Shown: piece after piece, positions 37,717 to 46,391 of the stretch
How the letters are laid out: every line of letters starts with the position of its first letter
Position numbering within the stretch: the stretch's first letter is position 1
NCBI GenBank assembly: GCA_017302635.1
Contig: JAFLCX010000004.1
Coordinates: 1 to 64,000, forward strand
Length of the DNA: 64,000 bases
Source: Hyphomicrobiales bacterium
GTDB taxonomy: Bacteria > Pseudomonadota > Alphaproteobacteria > Rhizobiales > Beijerinckiaceae
Reading direction: 5' to 3'
Notes under the pieces: model-generated
What the model saw: the letters and a program-made list of their open reading frames with translations, nothing else
The model's database searches: none
What the model was told of the DNA's origin: nothing
Made by a program: the position numbers and the translations under genes

Positions 37717-38465
37717 GATGTCTCCTCGCGCACGGCGGTATCGGGCTTGCGGCGGCGGATCAGCCACCACACGCCCAGCAAATCCCAGAGCGCGACTTTT
37801 GCCCGCGCCCAGGATGCATAGTTCGAAACACCCGAGCCGCGCGGCCGATCGACGACATCGCAATGCGCGACGCGATGTCCGTCGCGCACCATCAAGGCGG
37901 GCGTGAAGCGATGCAGGGCATCGAAAAACGGCAGACGCAGATAAGCCGAGCGTCGCATCACCTTGAGACCGCAGCCGGAATCGCGCGTGCCGTCTTTCAG
38001 CATCGCTCCGCGAACCTTGTTCGCCAATTTCGATTGCAGGCGCTTGAACCCCGTATCCGTGCGCTTCGTGCGCTGGCCCTGCACCAGGCCAATGGTGGGG
38101 TCAGCATCCATCAGGGCGATCATGCCGGGCAGGAAGGCCGGATTGTTCTGCCCGTCCCCGTCGAGCGTGCAGAGAATCTCGCCCCGCGCCGCCAGCGCCC
38201 CATCGCGGATGGCGGCCGATTGCCCCCGGCTTTCGGCATGATGCAACACCCGCAATTGCGGATAGGTGCCGCGCAGATTGCTCAGAATCGTCGCGGTTTC
38301 ATCCGTTGAGCCATCATTGATGGCGATGATCTCGTGCGGCTCGTTCGCAAGAGCATTCGCGATTTCGGCCACGAGCGGAGCGATGTTGCCCTCCTCGTTC
38401 CGCATGGGGATCACGACAGAAATACGCGGGGTGGCGGCTGGCTGGCCCACCGATGTCTCGGACAT
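37710..38465 (-). CDS. family 2 glycosyltransferase (polyprenyl-phosphate sugar transferase type)
   Basis: 251 residues. The GT2 fold shows SVVIPMRNEEGNIAPLVAEI, IAINDGSTDET, LDGDGQNNP (DxD-type) and the DPM1-like IGLVQGQRTKRTDTGFKRLQSKLANK. It probably loads a sugar onto undecaprenyl phosphate for transfer by the neighbouring ArnT-like enzyme. No C-terminal membrane helices of the ArnC kind are seen, which makes it closer to soluble DPM1. Confidence 0.87.
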   Translation of the reverse strand: MSETSVGQPAATPRISVVIPMRNEEGNIAPLVAEIANALANEPHEIIAINDGSTDETATILSNLRGTYPQLRVLHHAESRGQSAAIRDGALAARGEILCTLDGDGQNNPAFLPGMIALMDADPTIGLVQGQRTKRTDTGFKRLQSKLANKVRGAMLKDGTRDSGCGLKVMRRSAYLRLPFFDALHRFTPALMVRDGHRVAHCDVVDRPRGSGVSNYASWARAKVALWDLLGVWWLIRRRKPDTAVREETSC

Positions 38466-38480
38466 GAAGTGCTCGCTTTC

Positions 38481-40223
38481 TCAGCGGCGCACATACACCG
38501 CGAGGTCGAGCACACGCAACCGGCGCTGCTTATCGAGCGCCGCGTTGATGTTCACGCCACGCACACGCGTCACCAGAGCGGGCGCCGCCGCGCCCTTCAG
38601 CGCCGCGCGGAACTGCTCCTCGAATGCGCGCTCGATAAACGCGATCCGGCAGCCGGAACCCGGCGCTTCGAGGAAAGCGGCTGTCTCTTCCGGTGAGCCC
38701 ATCAGCAATTCCGTATCGGTGAGGAATACGAGGCTCGGCTCGCGATAGCCGATTGTGGCATAAGCCGGGTTCTCGCAGCCCGTCGCCCGCGCGGCCTCTG
38801 CGAGGCGCGGCGAGAGGTTGAAAGCCTTGAGCATCGGCAATCCGAGCGGATAAGCCGCGATGACGAGGCTGGCCGATGCCAGAACACCGAACAGGAAGCC
38901 GCGCAGAGGCCGCATCCGGGAAACAGCCAGTGCGGCGGCAAGGCCCAGCACAGCCGCCAGAGCCAGAAATGGCAGTGCTAGGAATGGCAACCGCAGAATG
39001 GCGAGGCCTTCTTCAAGGATGAGAAACAAAGCCGGAGCACCGACGAGGAAGACAAGCGGCACCAGAAGCATCAGAACCGCCGCAATCCAGCGCAAGAGCC
39101 GGCTGAGGCTCAGCCCGTTGCGCTCGGCCGCGAGCATGGTCAGGATCGCGATGGCGGGCAGAACCGGCAGCACATAATGCGGCAGCTTGGTGGGCACGGC
39201 TTCGAGGATCAGCCAGAACGGAATGATCCAGGCGAGCAGGAACGCCACGCCATCATCGCGCCGCTCACGCCACGCGAAAGCCGCCGCCAACAAGGCCAAT
39301 GGCGCAGCGGGCCAGAATGTGATCCAGAAAATGCCGAGATAGGTGCCCGGGGGTGCGCCATGTTTTTCCTGCGCCGACCCCACCTTCGCCAGCATATCCT
39401 TTCCGAGCGATTCCTCGATGAAGCCGCCGCCGGATTTCATGAGGATCATCACGAACCACGGCAGCACGATCAGCGCGACAATGCCGAGGCCTTGGAGCGG
39501 TTTCAGCCCTTTGAGCCAACCGGCACCGCGATCCCGGATCGCCAGGACCACAATCGCGAGTGCCGCAACCAGCGGCGTGATCGGTCCCTTGATCAGCACG
39601 GCCGCGCCAATCACGATCCAAAACAAAACGAGATGCCGGGAACTCAACCCCGGTGCGATTCCCGGCGCCTTCGAGGCGAGATAGCTTCTCGCCAGAAAGC
39701 CCATCGCGGCAATCGAGAGGGCGCCAAGAACCGCATCGGTCTTCGCGAGCCGCGCTTCGACCCCGAGCAAAACCGAGGCCGCCATCATCAGCGCCGCGAG
39801 CATCGCCCCCTCACGCGAGAGAAAGGCAAGCGCCGCCCAGTAGGTCAGGAGCACCAGTGCGATCGCACCGACAAGCGAGGGGATACGATAGAGCCAGATC
39901 TGGCGCAGCGGATCGCTGACACCCATCGCCTTGCCGATCGAGACTGTGGCGGATTGCAGCCAGTAAATGCCCACAGGCTTCTTGTGGCGCGCCTCGTCCT
40001 GAAAACGGATATCGACGAAATCGCCCGTCTCGAGCATCTGCTTCGAGGCCTGCGCGAAACGCGGCTCGTCACGATCCATCGGCTGGAGGGACATCTGCCC
40101 CGGCACAAACAGGCAGAACGAGACCAGCGCCAAAGTTGCCAGCGCCCGCAAATGCGTGAGCGTCATCCGGTGAAACAGGCTTCGCCAATCGGTTGCCCGG
40201 ACCTTGTCGGTTATCGCGCGCAT
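38481..40223 (-). CDS. ArnT/PMT-like glycosyltransferase (GT-C fold)
   Basis: 580 residues with about 12 hydrophobic segments. The catalytic first periplasmic loop carries MDRDEPRFAQASKQMLETGDFVDIRFQDEARHKKPVGIYWLQ, the metal-binding Asp-Glu region of ArnT/PMT enzymes. Such enzymes move a sugar from undecaprenyl phosphate onto lipid A or another envelope acceptor. First gene of a four-gene minus-strand run. The sugar (aminoarabinose or another) cannot be deduced; no arnBCAD genes are present. Confidence 0.85.
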   Translation of the reverse strand: MRAITDKVRATDWRSLFHRMTLTHLRALATLALVSFCLFVPGQMSLQPMDRDEPRFAQASKQMLETGDFVDIRFQDEARHKKPVGIYWLQSATVSIGKAMGVSDPLRQIWLYRIPSLVGAIALVLLTYWAALAFLSREGAMLAALMMAASVLLGVEARLAKTDAVLGALSIAAMGFLARSYLASKAPGIAPGLSSRHLVLFWIVIGAAVLIKGPITPLVAALAIVVLAIRDRGAGWLKGLKPLQGLGIVALIVLPWFVMILMKSGGGFIEESLGKDMLAKVGSAQEKHGAPPGTYLGIFWITFWPAAPLALLAAAFAWRERRDDGVAFLLAWIIPFWLILEAVPTKLPHYVLPVLPAIAILTMLAAERNGLSLSRLLRWIAAVLMLLVPLVFLVGAPALFLILEEGLAILRLPFLALPFLALAAVLGLAAALAVSRMRPLRGFLFGVLASASLVIAAYPLGLPMLKAFNLSPRLAEAARATGCENPAYATIGYREPSLVFLTDTELLMGSPEETAAFLEAPGSGCRIAFIERAFEEQFRAALKGAAAPALVTRVRGVNINAALDKQRRLRVLDLAVYVRR

Positions 40224-40335
40224 CGCCCTCTGCCTCGTCTATTCCGGCCCTTCTTCGGCGTGACCGGCGCGAAGATCAAGTGCGAAGGCATCCGGGAGGC
40301 CGCGGCTCAGGCGAGGAGCGAGCCGGTGGCCGGTC

Positions 40336-40734
40336 GATTCCCGGAGTCGGATCAGACGGTTGGGCCAGGGTGATCAAGATTTGATTCACCATCCTGAGGC
40401 TGTGATTCATGCCCTGCGACAATTTGGATCAAGGACTCTTGACGCACTGCCCCATTCCGATTCATGAAGGGGAATCAGCGGTGCGGCTCCCTCCGAATGG
40501 GGGAAATGCACCGGCGAAAACGGCTCCCGCCCGATCATTCGCGCCTGAATCCCTATGTGCCCAGAAAAGGCTCCCGGAACGCAAATTCCCTTCCTTTTCG
40601 CGACACCGAGATCTGCCGGAATTCGAATCCCGGTAGAAGGACTTGAGCCTTTGCGCTCACGTGCCGGAATCACTTTCTGAAGAACCGGAATCAAATTGCG
40701 AACGCCCTTCCATTCTGGATGAGGCCCTTGAATC
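40336..40734. other. intergenic GANTC-rich cluster
   Basis: The 557 bases between the ArnT-like gene and tRNA-Arg hold no credible gene. Twelve GANTC sites start at 40336, 40344, 40383, 40404, 40434, 40459, 40472, 40547, 40625, 40667, 40688 and 40730, where about one would be expected by chance. GGCTCCC recurs at 40485, 40522 and 40569. CCCCATTC (40451-40458) and GAATGGGG (40495-40502) are inverted. This may be a CcrM-methylated regulatory region; the role is unknown. Confidence 0.55.
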
Positions 40735-40780
40735 TTTCTGCGAGCAATACCTCGCAACACTTTGATAACCATATAAATTA

Positions 40781-40858
40781 TGGCGACCCCTGCAGGGCTC
40801 GAACCTGCGACCTGGTGCTTAGAAGGCACCCGCTCTGATCCAGCTGAGCTAAGGGGCC
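40781..40858 (-). tRNA. tRNA-Arg (TCT)
   Basis: The minus strand reads GGCCCCTTAGCTCAGCTGG, anticodon loop CTTCTAA giving TCT, T-loop GGTTCGAGCCC, acceptor AGGGGTC, discriminator G and an encoded CCA. One G-U pair occurs in the acceptor stem. Confidence 0.96.
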
Positions 40859-40940
40859 GGAGATGAGAGAAACATGCTCCGAAGCCTGAATTTGACAGAG
40901 AGAAGCGCGCAAATCAGCGCGGGTTCGCCCTGGTCGCGAA

Positions 40941-41246
40941 TCAATGAGTCCAGCTGCCAACGCGGTTGAACTTGAAATTGTCGGAATAGGCCGCCGCGCG
41001 GCGCATCGCGTCCTTCGGTTCCTCGACACGATAGGCAAGGCCGTTGCGAGTGGCATAGGCGATCGCTTCATCCTTGGTGTCGAACCAGAGTTTCACCTGT
41101 CCGAGCATGTCGCCCGATGAGGTCCAGCCCATCAGCGGCTCGATCGAGCGCGGCTCGGATGCATCGAATTCCAGAAGCCAGCGCTCCGTCTTCGCAGTGC
41201 CGGATTGCATCGCAGTTTTGGCGGGGCGTGAAATGCGGGCGGTCAT
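40941..41246 (-). CDS. NADH:ubiquinone oxidoreductase NDUFS4-type subunit
   Basis: 101 residues from ATG 41246 (MTARISRPAKTAMQSG). The block ERWLLEFDASEPRSIEPLMGWTSSGDMLGQVKLWFDTKDEAIAYATRNG is the ETC complex I NDUFS4 signature (18 kDa subunit), an accessory protein of complex I shared by mitochondria and alphaproteobacteria. It lies alone between tRNA-Arg and tRNA-Pro. Confidence 0.92.
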   Translation of the reverse strand: MTARISRPAKTAMQSGTAKTERWLLEFDASEPRSIEPLMGWTSSGDMLGQVKLWFDTKDEAIAYATRNGLAYRVEEPKDAMRRAAAYSDNFKFNRVGSWTH

Positions 41247-41292
41247 TAAACTGTGTCTCCGGGCATCGATGTCATAACGAACGCTCGTGAAA

Positions 41293-41369
41293 TGGTCGGG
41301 GCAGCTGGATTCGAACCAACGACCTATAGTACCCAAAACTATCGCGCTACCAGGCTGCGCTATGCCCCG
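41293..41369 (-). tRNA. tRNA-Pro (TGG)
   Basis: The minus strand has acceptor CGGGGCA, D-arm AGCGCAGCCTGGTAGCGC, anticodon loop TTTTGGG giving TGG, T-loop GGTTCGAATCC, discriminator A and an encoded CCA. Confidence 0.96.
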
Positions 41370-41434
41370 TCATTCTTGCATGCCGCTACCACGCCCGAGC
41401 CCCTCCCCGCAAGCGTGGAGAAGTGGGCTGACCC

Positions 41435-41468
41435 TTGACCACCCAAAATGATCGTTCTATTTTTGTTC
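41435..41468 (+). promoter_or_regulatory. LexA (SOS)-controlled promoter
   Basis: TTGACC (41435-41440) and TATTTT (41458-41463), 17 bp apart, form a good sigma-70 promoter. GTTC (41454-41457) and GTTC (41465-41468), separated by seven bases, match the alphaproteobacterial LexA box GTTC-N7-GTTC and cover the -10. LexA binding would block this promoter until DNA damage. Confidence 0.7.
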
Positions 41469-41484
41469 TCATTGAGGAACAACG

Positions 41485-41697
41485 ATGGACGATACAAAGC
41501 GAAGGGCCTTGCAGGCGGAGATCGATGCCCTGCTGGCAGAGCATCAGGGCGATGCACGGGCCGCGATTGCGGCGTTGCTGCATGATATCGCCGTGCTCGC
41601 GAGCGATGCGGAAAGCCGCACCTCGCGCGGGTTTGTGCGTGGTCGGTTTGCGGAACCAAAGCGGCGAAAAGGGCTCAGCGGAACATCGGGTGGATGA
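41485..41697 (+). CDS. small SOS-controlled protein of unknown function
   Basis: 70 residues, ATG 41485 with GAGGA six bases upstream and a promoter plus LexA box immediately before it. Residues about 1-45 are predicted helical and charged (RRALQAEIDALLAEHQGDAR, then AAIAALLHDIAVLASDAE), followed by a basic tail (SRGFVRGRFAEPKRRKG). No domain is recognised. It ends tail-to-tail with the DUF192 gene, overlapping by 23 bp. A good start signal and tight regulation argue that it is real. Confidence 0.65.
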   Translation: MDDTKRRALQAEIDALLAEHQGDARAAIAALLHDIAVLASDAESRTSRGFVRGRFAEPKRRKGLSGTSGG

Positions 41698-42214
41698 GCC
41701 TGTCGCCCGGCTTCAGGCCGAGCCTTTCGGCTGTCCCGGCATTCAGTTCCAGCACCGCCCGAACCGGCACGCCGGAGGAGATGGTGCGCTCGCTCTGCAC
41801 CTCGGTGCGCTGTTCGATCCGATGGATGCGCCCGTCCGCGAAGACGAACAGCATATCGAGCGGAATGAACGTGTTGCGCATCCACATCGAGACCATCTGG
41901 TCGCGCTCGAAATCGAATAGCATGCCCTGATTCGCCGGCATGGATTGCCGGAACATCAGACCGCGGGCCCGATCGGCGTCGTTGCGCGCCAACTCGATCT
42001 GGAAGCTGTGACGCTTGTCGCCGGAAGTGATCGTCAGCGCTTCGAGCTTCAGGCCTGGCTGAGTGGATTGCTGCGCCCGCGCAGCATCGCGCGCCGCCAT
42101 GCGCGTCAGGTTCGTGCCCAAAGAAATCGCCACGACGAGGAAACAGAACGCGAGAAAGGCCACGATAAAAATGCGGCCGCGCTTCTGTCGGGATTTCAGA
42201 TCAGGAGATGTCAT
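41675..42214 (-). CDS. DUF192 domain-containing membrane-anchored protein
   Basis: 179 residues from ATG 42214; ATG 42250 would add twelve. One N-terminal hydrophobic segment (IFIVAFLAFCFLVVAISL) anchors it, followed by the DUF192 fold: FQIELARNDADRARGLMFRQSMPANQGMLFDF, MWMRNTFIPLDMLFV and AVLELNAGTAERLGLKPGDRL. The family function is unknown. In alphaproteobacteria it typically neighbours a cold-shock gene, as here. Confidence 0.9.
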   Translation of the reverse strand: MTSPDLKSRQKRGRIFIVAFLAFCFLVVAISLGTNLTRMAARDAARAQQSTQPGLKLEALTITSGDKRHSFQIELARNDADRARGLMFRQSMPANQGMLFDFERDQMVSMWMRNTFIPLDMLFVFADGRIHRIEQRTEVQSERTISSGVPVRAVLELNAGTAERLGLKPGDRLIHPMFR

Positions 42215-42336
42215 GCCGGGTTTATCCGATTGGGGAAAAAGCGGCGCCATCCAGAACGCTTCCCGGTCATCGGGTCAAGCCAAAAGGCAGGCCACGATAT
42301 GGCAGGATAAGGCACGGCGATGCCTGCGGCTTTCGC

Positions 42337-42969
42337 TCAATGCGAATTGGGCGGATCGCCTTCTTCCCCGAGGCGCACTTCGGATGCCATCAGGCCCTTG
42401 GGCCCCTTGCCATAGCGGACATAAACCGTGTCGCCCGGCACGAGTTCGGCGATGCCGGTGCGGCGCAGGGTTTCCATATGGACAAAAATATCTTCCGCGC
42501 CCTCGCCCCCGCGCGAGACAAAGCCAAACCCGCGCAGGCGGTTGAACCACTTCACCACCATCTTCTCGAAACCGCTCGTCGCCGTCACCTGCACATGCGT
42601 GCGGGCCGGTGGAAGCTGCGACGGATGGGTCGCGGTGGAGAGATCCATCGAGAGAATGCGGAAGGCCTGATAACCGCGCGGGCGCTCAAGGGCCTCAACG
42701 ACGATGCGGGCACCTTCCGGCGCAGTCTGGTAGCCATCGCGCCGCAAGCAGGAAACATGCAGGAGCACATCGGCCATGCCGTTATCCGGGACAATGAAGC
42801 CGAACCCTTTGGAAACATCGAACCATTTGATGTGACCGGCAATCTCGACCAGATCGAGGGGTTGGTCGTCCAGCCGAGCTTCGGCATCGCGACCGAGCGT
42901 CGGAACCATGAAGCGGTTCCCGAAAGCCTTGGCTCCGAAATCGTCACCCGTCACGTGCCTGACCCGCAT
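42337..42969 (-). CDS. double cold-shock-domain protein
   Basis: 210 residues with two CSDs. The first (about residues 45-110) has GHIKWFDVSKGFGFIVPDNG with the RNP1-like GFGFI and VLLHVS as RNP2. The second (about 137-205) has KWFNRLRGFGFVSRGGEGAEDIFVHME. Such proteins bind single-stranded RNA or DNA and act as RNA chaperones. The two-domain arrangement is characteristic of alphaproteobacteria. Confidence 0.93.
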   Translation of the reverse strand: MRVRHVTGDDFGAKAFGNRFMVPTLGRDAEARLDDQPLDLVEIAGHIKWFDVSKGFGFIVPDNGMADVLLHVSCLRRDGYQTAPEGARIVVEALERPRGYQAFRILSMDLSTATHPSQLPPARTHVQVTATSGFEKMVVKWFNRLRGFGFVSRGGEGAEDIFVHMETLRRTGIAELVPGDTVYVRYGKGPKGLMASEVRLGEEGDPPNSH

Positions 42970-43132
42970 TTCCCTGTCGGCGTCGCAACCGCTGAAGGTT
43001 GTGCCGACGCACGACGAATCTAGTTACCGAGGCCTTAACCATAACATTGATTTGCGCCTCGCTAGCAATCCCCTTTTGCAAGGCTTTTCACAGCTCTTGT
43101 CACGCGAGACATGGACCACGACGCCTGAGTTC

Positions 43133-43876
43133 TTACAGTCCCGCGAAAGCCGCGCCGATCTCGGCTCGCACCAGCATATCCGCGGCTTCATCCAGCGGCG
43201 TTGCCTCGCGATTGACGATGACAAGCGCCGCGCCCGCGGCTTTCGCCACCAACGGCAATTGCGCGGCGGGGTGCACCACGAGCGACGACCCGATCACCAG
43301 AAAGAGATCAGCCGCGCGAGCCAAGGCATCGGCCCGCCGCATGGCTTCTTCCGGCATGCGCTGGCCGAATGAGATCGTGGCACTTTTCACGAGGCCCCCG
43401 CAATCATCGCAGAGCGGTGATCGGCCTGTCGCATCGAAAACCGGGCGGATAGCCGCAAGTTCGTGGCGCAGGCCACAATCGAGGCAGGTGGCGTAGGTGC
43501 CGTTGCCATGCAGTTCGATGAGCTTTTCCGCCGGGGTGCCCGCTTCCTGATGCAGCCCGTCGATATTCTGCGTGATGATGCCGAGCGCCCTGCCCTCGCG
43601 CACGAAATCTGCCAGCAGACGATGCACCTTTGAGGGTTGCGCCCCGGCGAAGCTGTCATCCATCGTGAATTTGCGCCGCCATGCCTCATGGCGTGCCGCA
43701 TTGCTCACAACAAACGCCTCGAACGGAATGGGCTTGTTCGCCATCCAGGGCGAACCGGGCGTCCGGAAATCCGGCACGCCGCTTTCTGTAGAAAGACCCG
43801 CACCAGTGAAAATCACCAGCCGGCGACTCTGGTTCAGCGCTTGGTGCAGAAGAAGCTGCCGGGCGGGATCGACCAT
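43133..43876 (-). CDS. cobB: NAD-dependent protein deacylase, Sir2 family
   Basis: 247 residues. NAD-binding motif FTGAGLSTESGVPDFRTPGS, TQNIDGLHQEAG, catalytic His in ELHGNG, and zinc pairs CLDC and CDDC are all intact; the C-terminal VIGSSLVVHPAAQLP and VIVNREATPLD complete the fold. It removes acyl groups from lysines using NAD. It lies on the same strand as the eda gene 30 bp upstream, so the two may be co-transcribed. Confidence 0.93.
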   Translation of the reverse strand: MVDPARQLLLHQALNQSRRLVIFTGAGLSTESGVPDFRTPGSPWMANKPIPFEAFVVSNAARHEAWRRKFTMDDSFAGAQPSKVHRLLADFVREGRALGIITQNIDGLHQEAGTPAEKLIELHGNGTYATCLDCGLRHELAAIRPVFDATGRSPLCDDCGGLVKSATISFGQRMPEEAMRRADALARAADLFLVIGSSLVVHPAAQLPLVAKAAGAALVIVNREATPLDEAADMLVRAEIGAAFAGL

Positions 43877-43906
43877 CTCCTCAGGATAAGCCGCATCTCC
43901 GGGTGA

Positions 43907-44551
43907 TCAAGCACCACGCGGGCGGATGGCGCAGGCCTCGGCAGCAAGTTTCGTGATGCCGGCCCAATCGCGCGCCGCGATCATGGCCTTCGGCGCGATC
44001 CATGAGCCGCCGACACACAGGATATTCGGCTGGGCGAGATAATCCGGCGCATTCAGCGGGCTCACACCGCCCGTCGGGCAGAAACGCAGTTCGGGGATGG
44101 GCCCCGCAACGGCCTTGAGGTATTCGAGCCCACCGGCTGGCCCGGCGGGGAAGAATTTCATCTCCGAGAAGCCCCATTCCATCAGCTGCACCATCTCGGA
44201 GACGGTGGCCGAACCCGGCAGACAGGCGGCGCCGCAATCCGCCATTTTCTGCGCGAGCTTTTCACTCGTGCCGGGTGTCACCAGAAATTTCGCACCGATA
44301 TCGACCGACTGCGTGACCTGATCCGGCGTCAGGATCGTGCCGATCCCAAGCACCGTTTCGGGGCACTCGCGCACGATCTCGCGGCAGGCGGCGAGTGCAA
44401 CGGGCGTGCGCAAGGTCAACTCGATCACCTTCATGCCCCCTGCTGCAAGCGCACGTGCCAGCGGCACGGCATCCTCCAGCCGCTCGACCGCGATCACCGG
44501 AATGACCGGCTGGCCCTTGAGAAGCGGTGCGAAAGCAGGATTGGTTGCCAT
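43907..44551 (-). CDS. eda: 2-dehydro-3-deoxy-phosphogluconate (KDPG) aldolase
   Basis: 214 residues from ATG 44551, the usual length. Catalytic residues: Glu in VIELTLRTPVAL, Schiff-base Lys in SEMKFFPAGPAGG, with GIGTILTPDQV, FLVTPGTSEKL and RFCPTGGVSPLNAPDYL. It splits KDPG to pyruvate and glyceraldehyde-3-phosphate in the Entner-Doudoroff pathway. No edd or zwf is in view. Confidence 0.94.
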   Translation of the reverse strand: MATNPAFAPLLKGQPVIPVIAVERLEDAVPLARALAAGGMKVIELTLRTPVALAACREIVRECPETVLGIGTILTPDQVTQSVDIGAKFLVTPGTSEKLAQKMADCGAACLPGSATVSEMVQLMEWGFSEMKFFPAGPAGGLEYLKAVAGPIPELRFCPTGGVSPLNAPDYLAQPNILCVGGSWIAPKAMIAARDWAGITKLAAEACAIRPRGA

Positions 44552-44775
44552 GAGGGCCCCATCGGGAAGCAAGACGACAAGGGGAGGAAGGTCGGGCGGG
44601 TGCGGGAGTGAACCCGCCCGGACCATCCTTATACACGAATTTGCACCAATGTGTAGTAAAAATTCATCACATGTTTTGTTTTCCTACAATTGCGTCCGGC
44701 ACCATCATCCGCCTTGCGCCTGCCAAGCGTGCGGCCCCATATCGAAAGGGTGCAAACACGCCTCGGGAGCCTCAG

Positions 44776-45216
44776 ATGGAATATCTTCACACGATGATCC
44801 GGATTCGCAACATCGAGGAGAGCCTGCGCTTCTTCTGCGATGGTCTCGGCCTCGTGGAAACGCGCCGCACCGAGAGCGAAAAGGGCCGTTTCACGCTGAT
44901 TTTCCTCTCCGCACCGGGCGATGTCGAGCATGCGAAGGCACATCGCTCGAAAGAACTCGAACTCACCTTCAACTGGGATGACGAGGAATACCGGGGCGGG
45001 CGGAATTTCGGCCACCTCGCCTATCGCGTTGAGAATATTTATGAAATCTGCGCGCATTTGCAGTCGATGGGCATCACGATTCTCCGCCCCCCGCGCGAGG
45101 GGCGCATGGCCTTCGTGAAAAGCCCGGACGGGATTTCGGTGGAGCTTTTGCAGAAAGGCGACAACCTGCCGGTGGCCGAGCCCTGGGCCAGCATGCCGAA
45201 TACCGGGAGTTGGTGA
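44776..45216 (+). CDS. gloA: lactoylglutathione lyase / glyoxalase I family
   Basis: 146 residues from ATG 44776, with GGGAG upstream. VOC fold with two beta-alpha-beta-beta-beta units. Metal ligands are His in EYLHTMIRI, Glu in [10 protein letters not shown], His in [11 protein letters not shown] and Glu in ISVELLQKG. It converts the methylglyoxal-glutathione adduct to lactoylglutathione. It is divergent from eda across about 220 bp with no other gene. Confidence 0.9.
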   Translation: MEYLHTMIRIRNIEESLRFFCDGLGLVETRRTESEKGRFTLIFLSAPGDVEHAKAHRSKELELTFNWDDEEYRGGRNFGHLAYRVENIYEICAHLQSMGITILRPPREGRMAFVKSPDGISVELLQKGDNLPVAEPWASMPNTGSW

Positions 45217-45339
45217 TCCCCCTCCCCCAAACCCCGGCGCATACTCACTATGCGCCTGCCTTATGCACTTCTCTTTGACAATAACTCCCACGAAGACGAG
45301 CCTTGCTCCAGCCAGTTCAGCTTTCGGAGGGAGGCACAG

Positions 45340-46302
45340 ATGTCAGGATTTTCACGACGCGGGTTCGGGGTTTTTCTCGCCGGTTCGGGCGCGGTTCTGG
45401 CACTCGGCGGGCCCGCCTCGGCGCAGGGTGCGGATGGGCTCATAATCTACACCGCCGGGCAGGGCTCGGCCTTCCTGCCCTACGGACAGGGGCTCGGGCG
45501 CTATCTCGAGGCGGCGGCGGGCGTGAAACTCGCGGTGGCGGAGTCGAAGGGCTCGGTCGAGAATGTCGGCAAGATCGAGGAGAGCGCCAACGCGCTCGGA
45601 ACGGTTTTTCTTGGCACCGCGAACGAAGCGCTGAACGGCCTCGCCTGGGCGAATGGCAAGAGGCACACGAAGCTGCGCGCCCTCGCCCCGATGTATGAAA
45701 CCTCGTTCCAGATCGCGGTTCCGGGCGGCTCGGCTATCCGCAACGTGAAGGCGCTGGATGGCAAATCGGTGGGCATCGGCCCCGCAGGCGGTCCGGCCGA
45801 GGGCTATTTCAAGGCTTTGGCCGAAATCGCCGGAATCGCGCCGAAACTCGTCGCCGGAAGCCCGGCTGATCTCGCCAAGAAACTCGTGACCAAGGAGATC
45901 GATGCGCTCTGGCAAGGGGCGATCGTGCCGATCCCCTCGCTGGTCGCAGTGCAGAAGGACGATACGGGCGCGGTGATTTTCGGCCTCTCCGATGCGGAAG
46001 TCGAAGGCATGCTCAAGCGCTTCCCCTTTATGGCGAAAACGGAAGTCGCGGCGGGGACTTACGCCAACCAAAGTGCGGCGGTGAAAAGCATCTCGGCCTG
46101 GAATTTCGTGCTTGCGAATGCTGATCTGCCGGAAGAGACGGCCTATCGCATCACCCGCGCGATGATTTCGGCGCAGGTGCCGGAGCGGGAAATCCACGCT
46201 TTCGCAAAAGGTGTCGGGGCGCAGAACGCCACGGCCAACCGGATCGTTCCGTTCCATCCGGGCGCGGTGCGTGCACTGAAAGAGCGCGGCGTTTCGGTCT
46301 GA
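45340..46302 (+). CDS. TAXI-family TRAP transporter solute-binding protein
   Basis: 320 residues from ATG 45340, with GGAGGGAGG upstream. A twin-arginine-like N-terminus (SRRGFGVFLAGSGAVLALGG) suggests Tat export. The TAXI fold shows IIYTAGQGSAFLPYGQGLGRYLE, KALDGKSVGIGPAGGPAEGYF and ALWQGAIVPIPSL. TAXI proteins deliver ligands to a fused DctQM permease, but none is adjacent here, so it may be an orphan or serve a permease elsewhere. A strong terminator follows. Confidence 0.85.
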   Translation: MSGFSRRGFGVFLAGSGAVLALGGPASAQGADGLIIYTAGQGSAFLPYGQGLGRYLEAAAGVKLAVAESKGSVENVGKIEESANALGTVFLGTANEALNGLAWANGKRHTKLRALAPMYETSFQIAVPGGSAIRNVKALDGKSVGIGPAGGPAEGYFKALAEIAGIAPKLVAGSPADLAKKLVTKEIDALWQGAIVPIPSLVAVQKDDTGAVIFGLSDAEVEGMLKRFPFMAKTEVAAGTYANQSAAVKSISAWNFVLANADLPEETAYRITRAMISAQVPEREIHAFAKGVGAQNATANRIVPFHPGAVRALKERGVSV

Positions 46303-46349
46303 CATTCCATTCGCACGACTGACCTCTCCCCGGCTTCGTGCGATTGATC

Positions 46350-46384
46350 CCTCTCCCGCCTGAAAAAGCGGGAGAGGTTTCTTG
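46350..46384 (+). terminator. intrinsic terminator after the TAXI gene
   Basis: CCTCTCCCGC (46350-46359) pairs perfectly with GCGGGAGAGG (46368-46377), followed by TTTCTTG. It also lies just beyond the end of the convergent oxoprolinase gene. Confidence 0.9.
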
Positions 46385-46391
46385 TTTGAGG

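Noticed and set aside
40407..40829. 140-residue minus-strand frame overlapping tRNA-Arg
   Set aside because: It overlaps a clear tRNA gene and shows no domain or ribosome site.
40781..41369. Possible integrative element between tRNA-Arg and tRNA-Pro
   Set aside because: The interval holds only a conserved complex I gene, with no integrase, direct repeat of the tRNA end or compositional shift.
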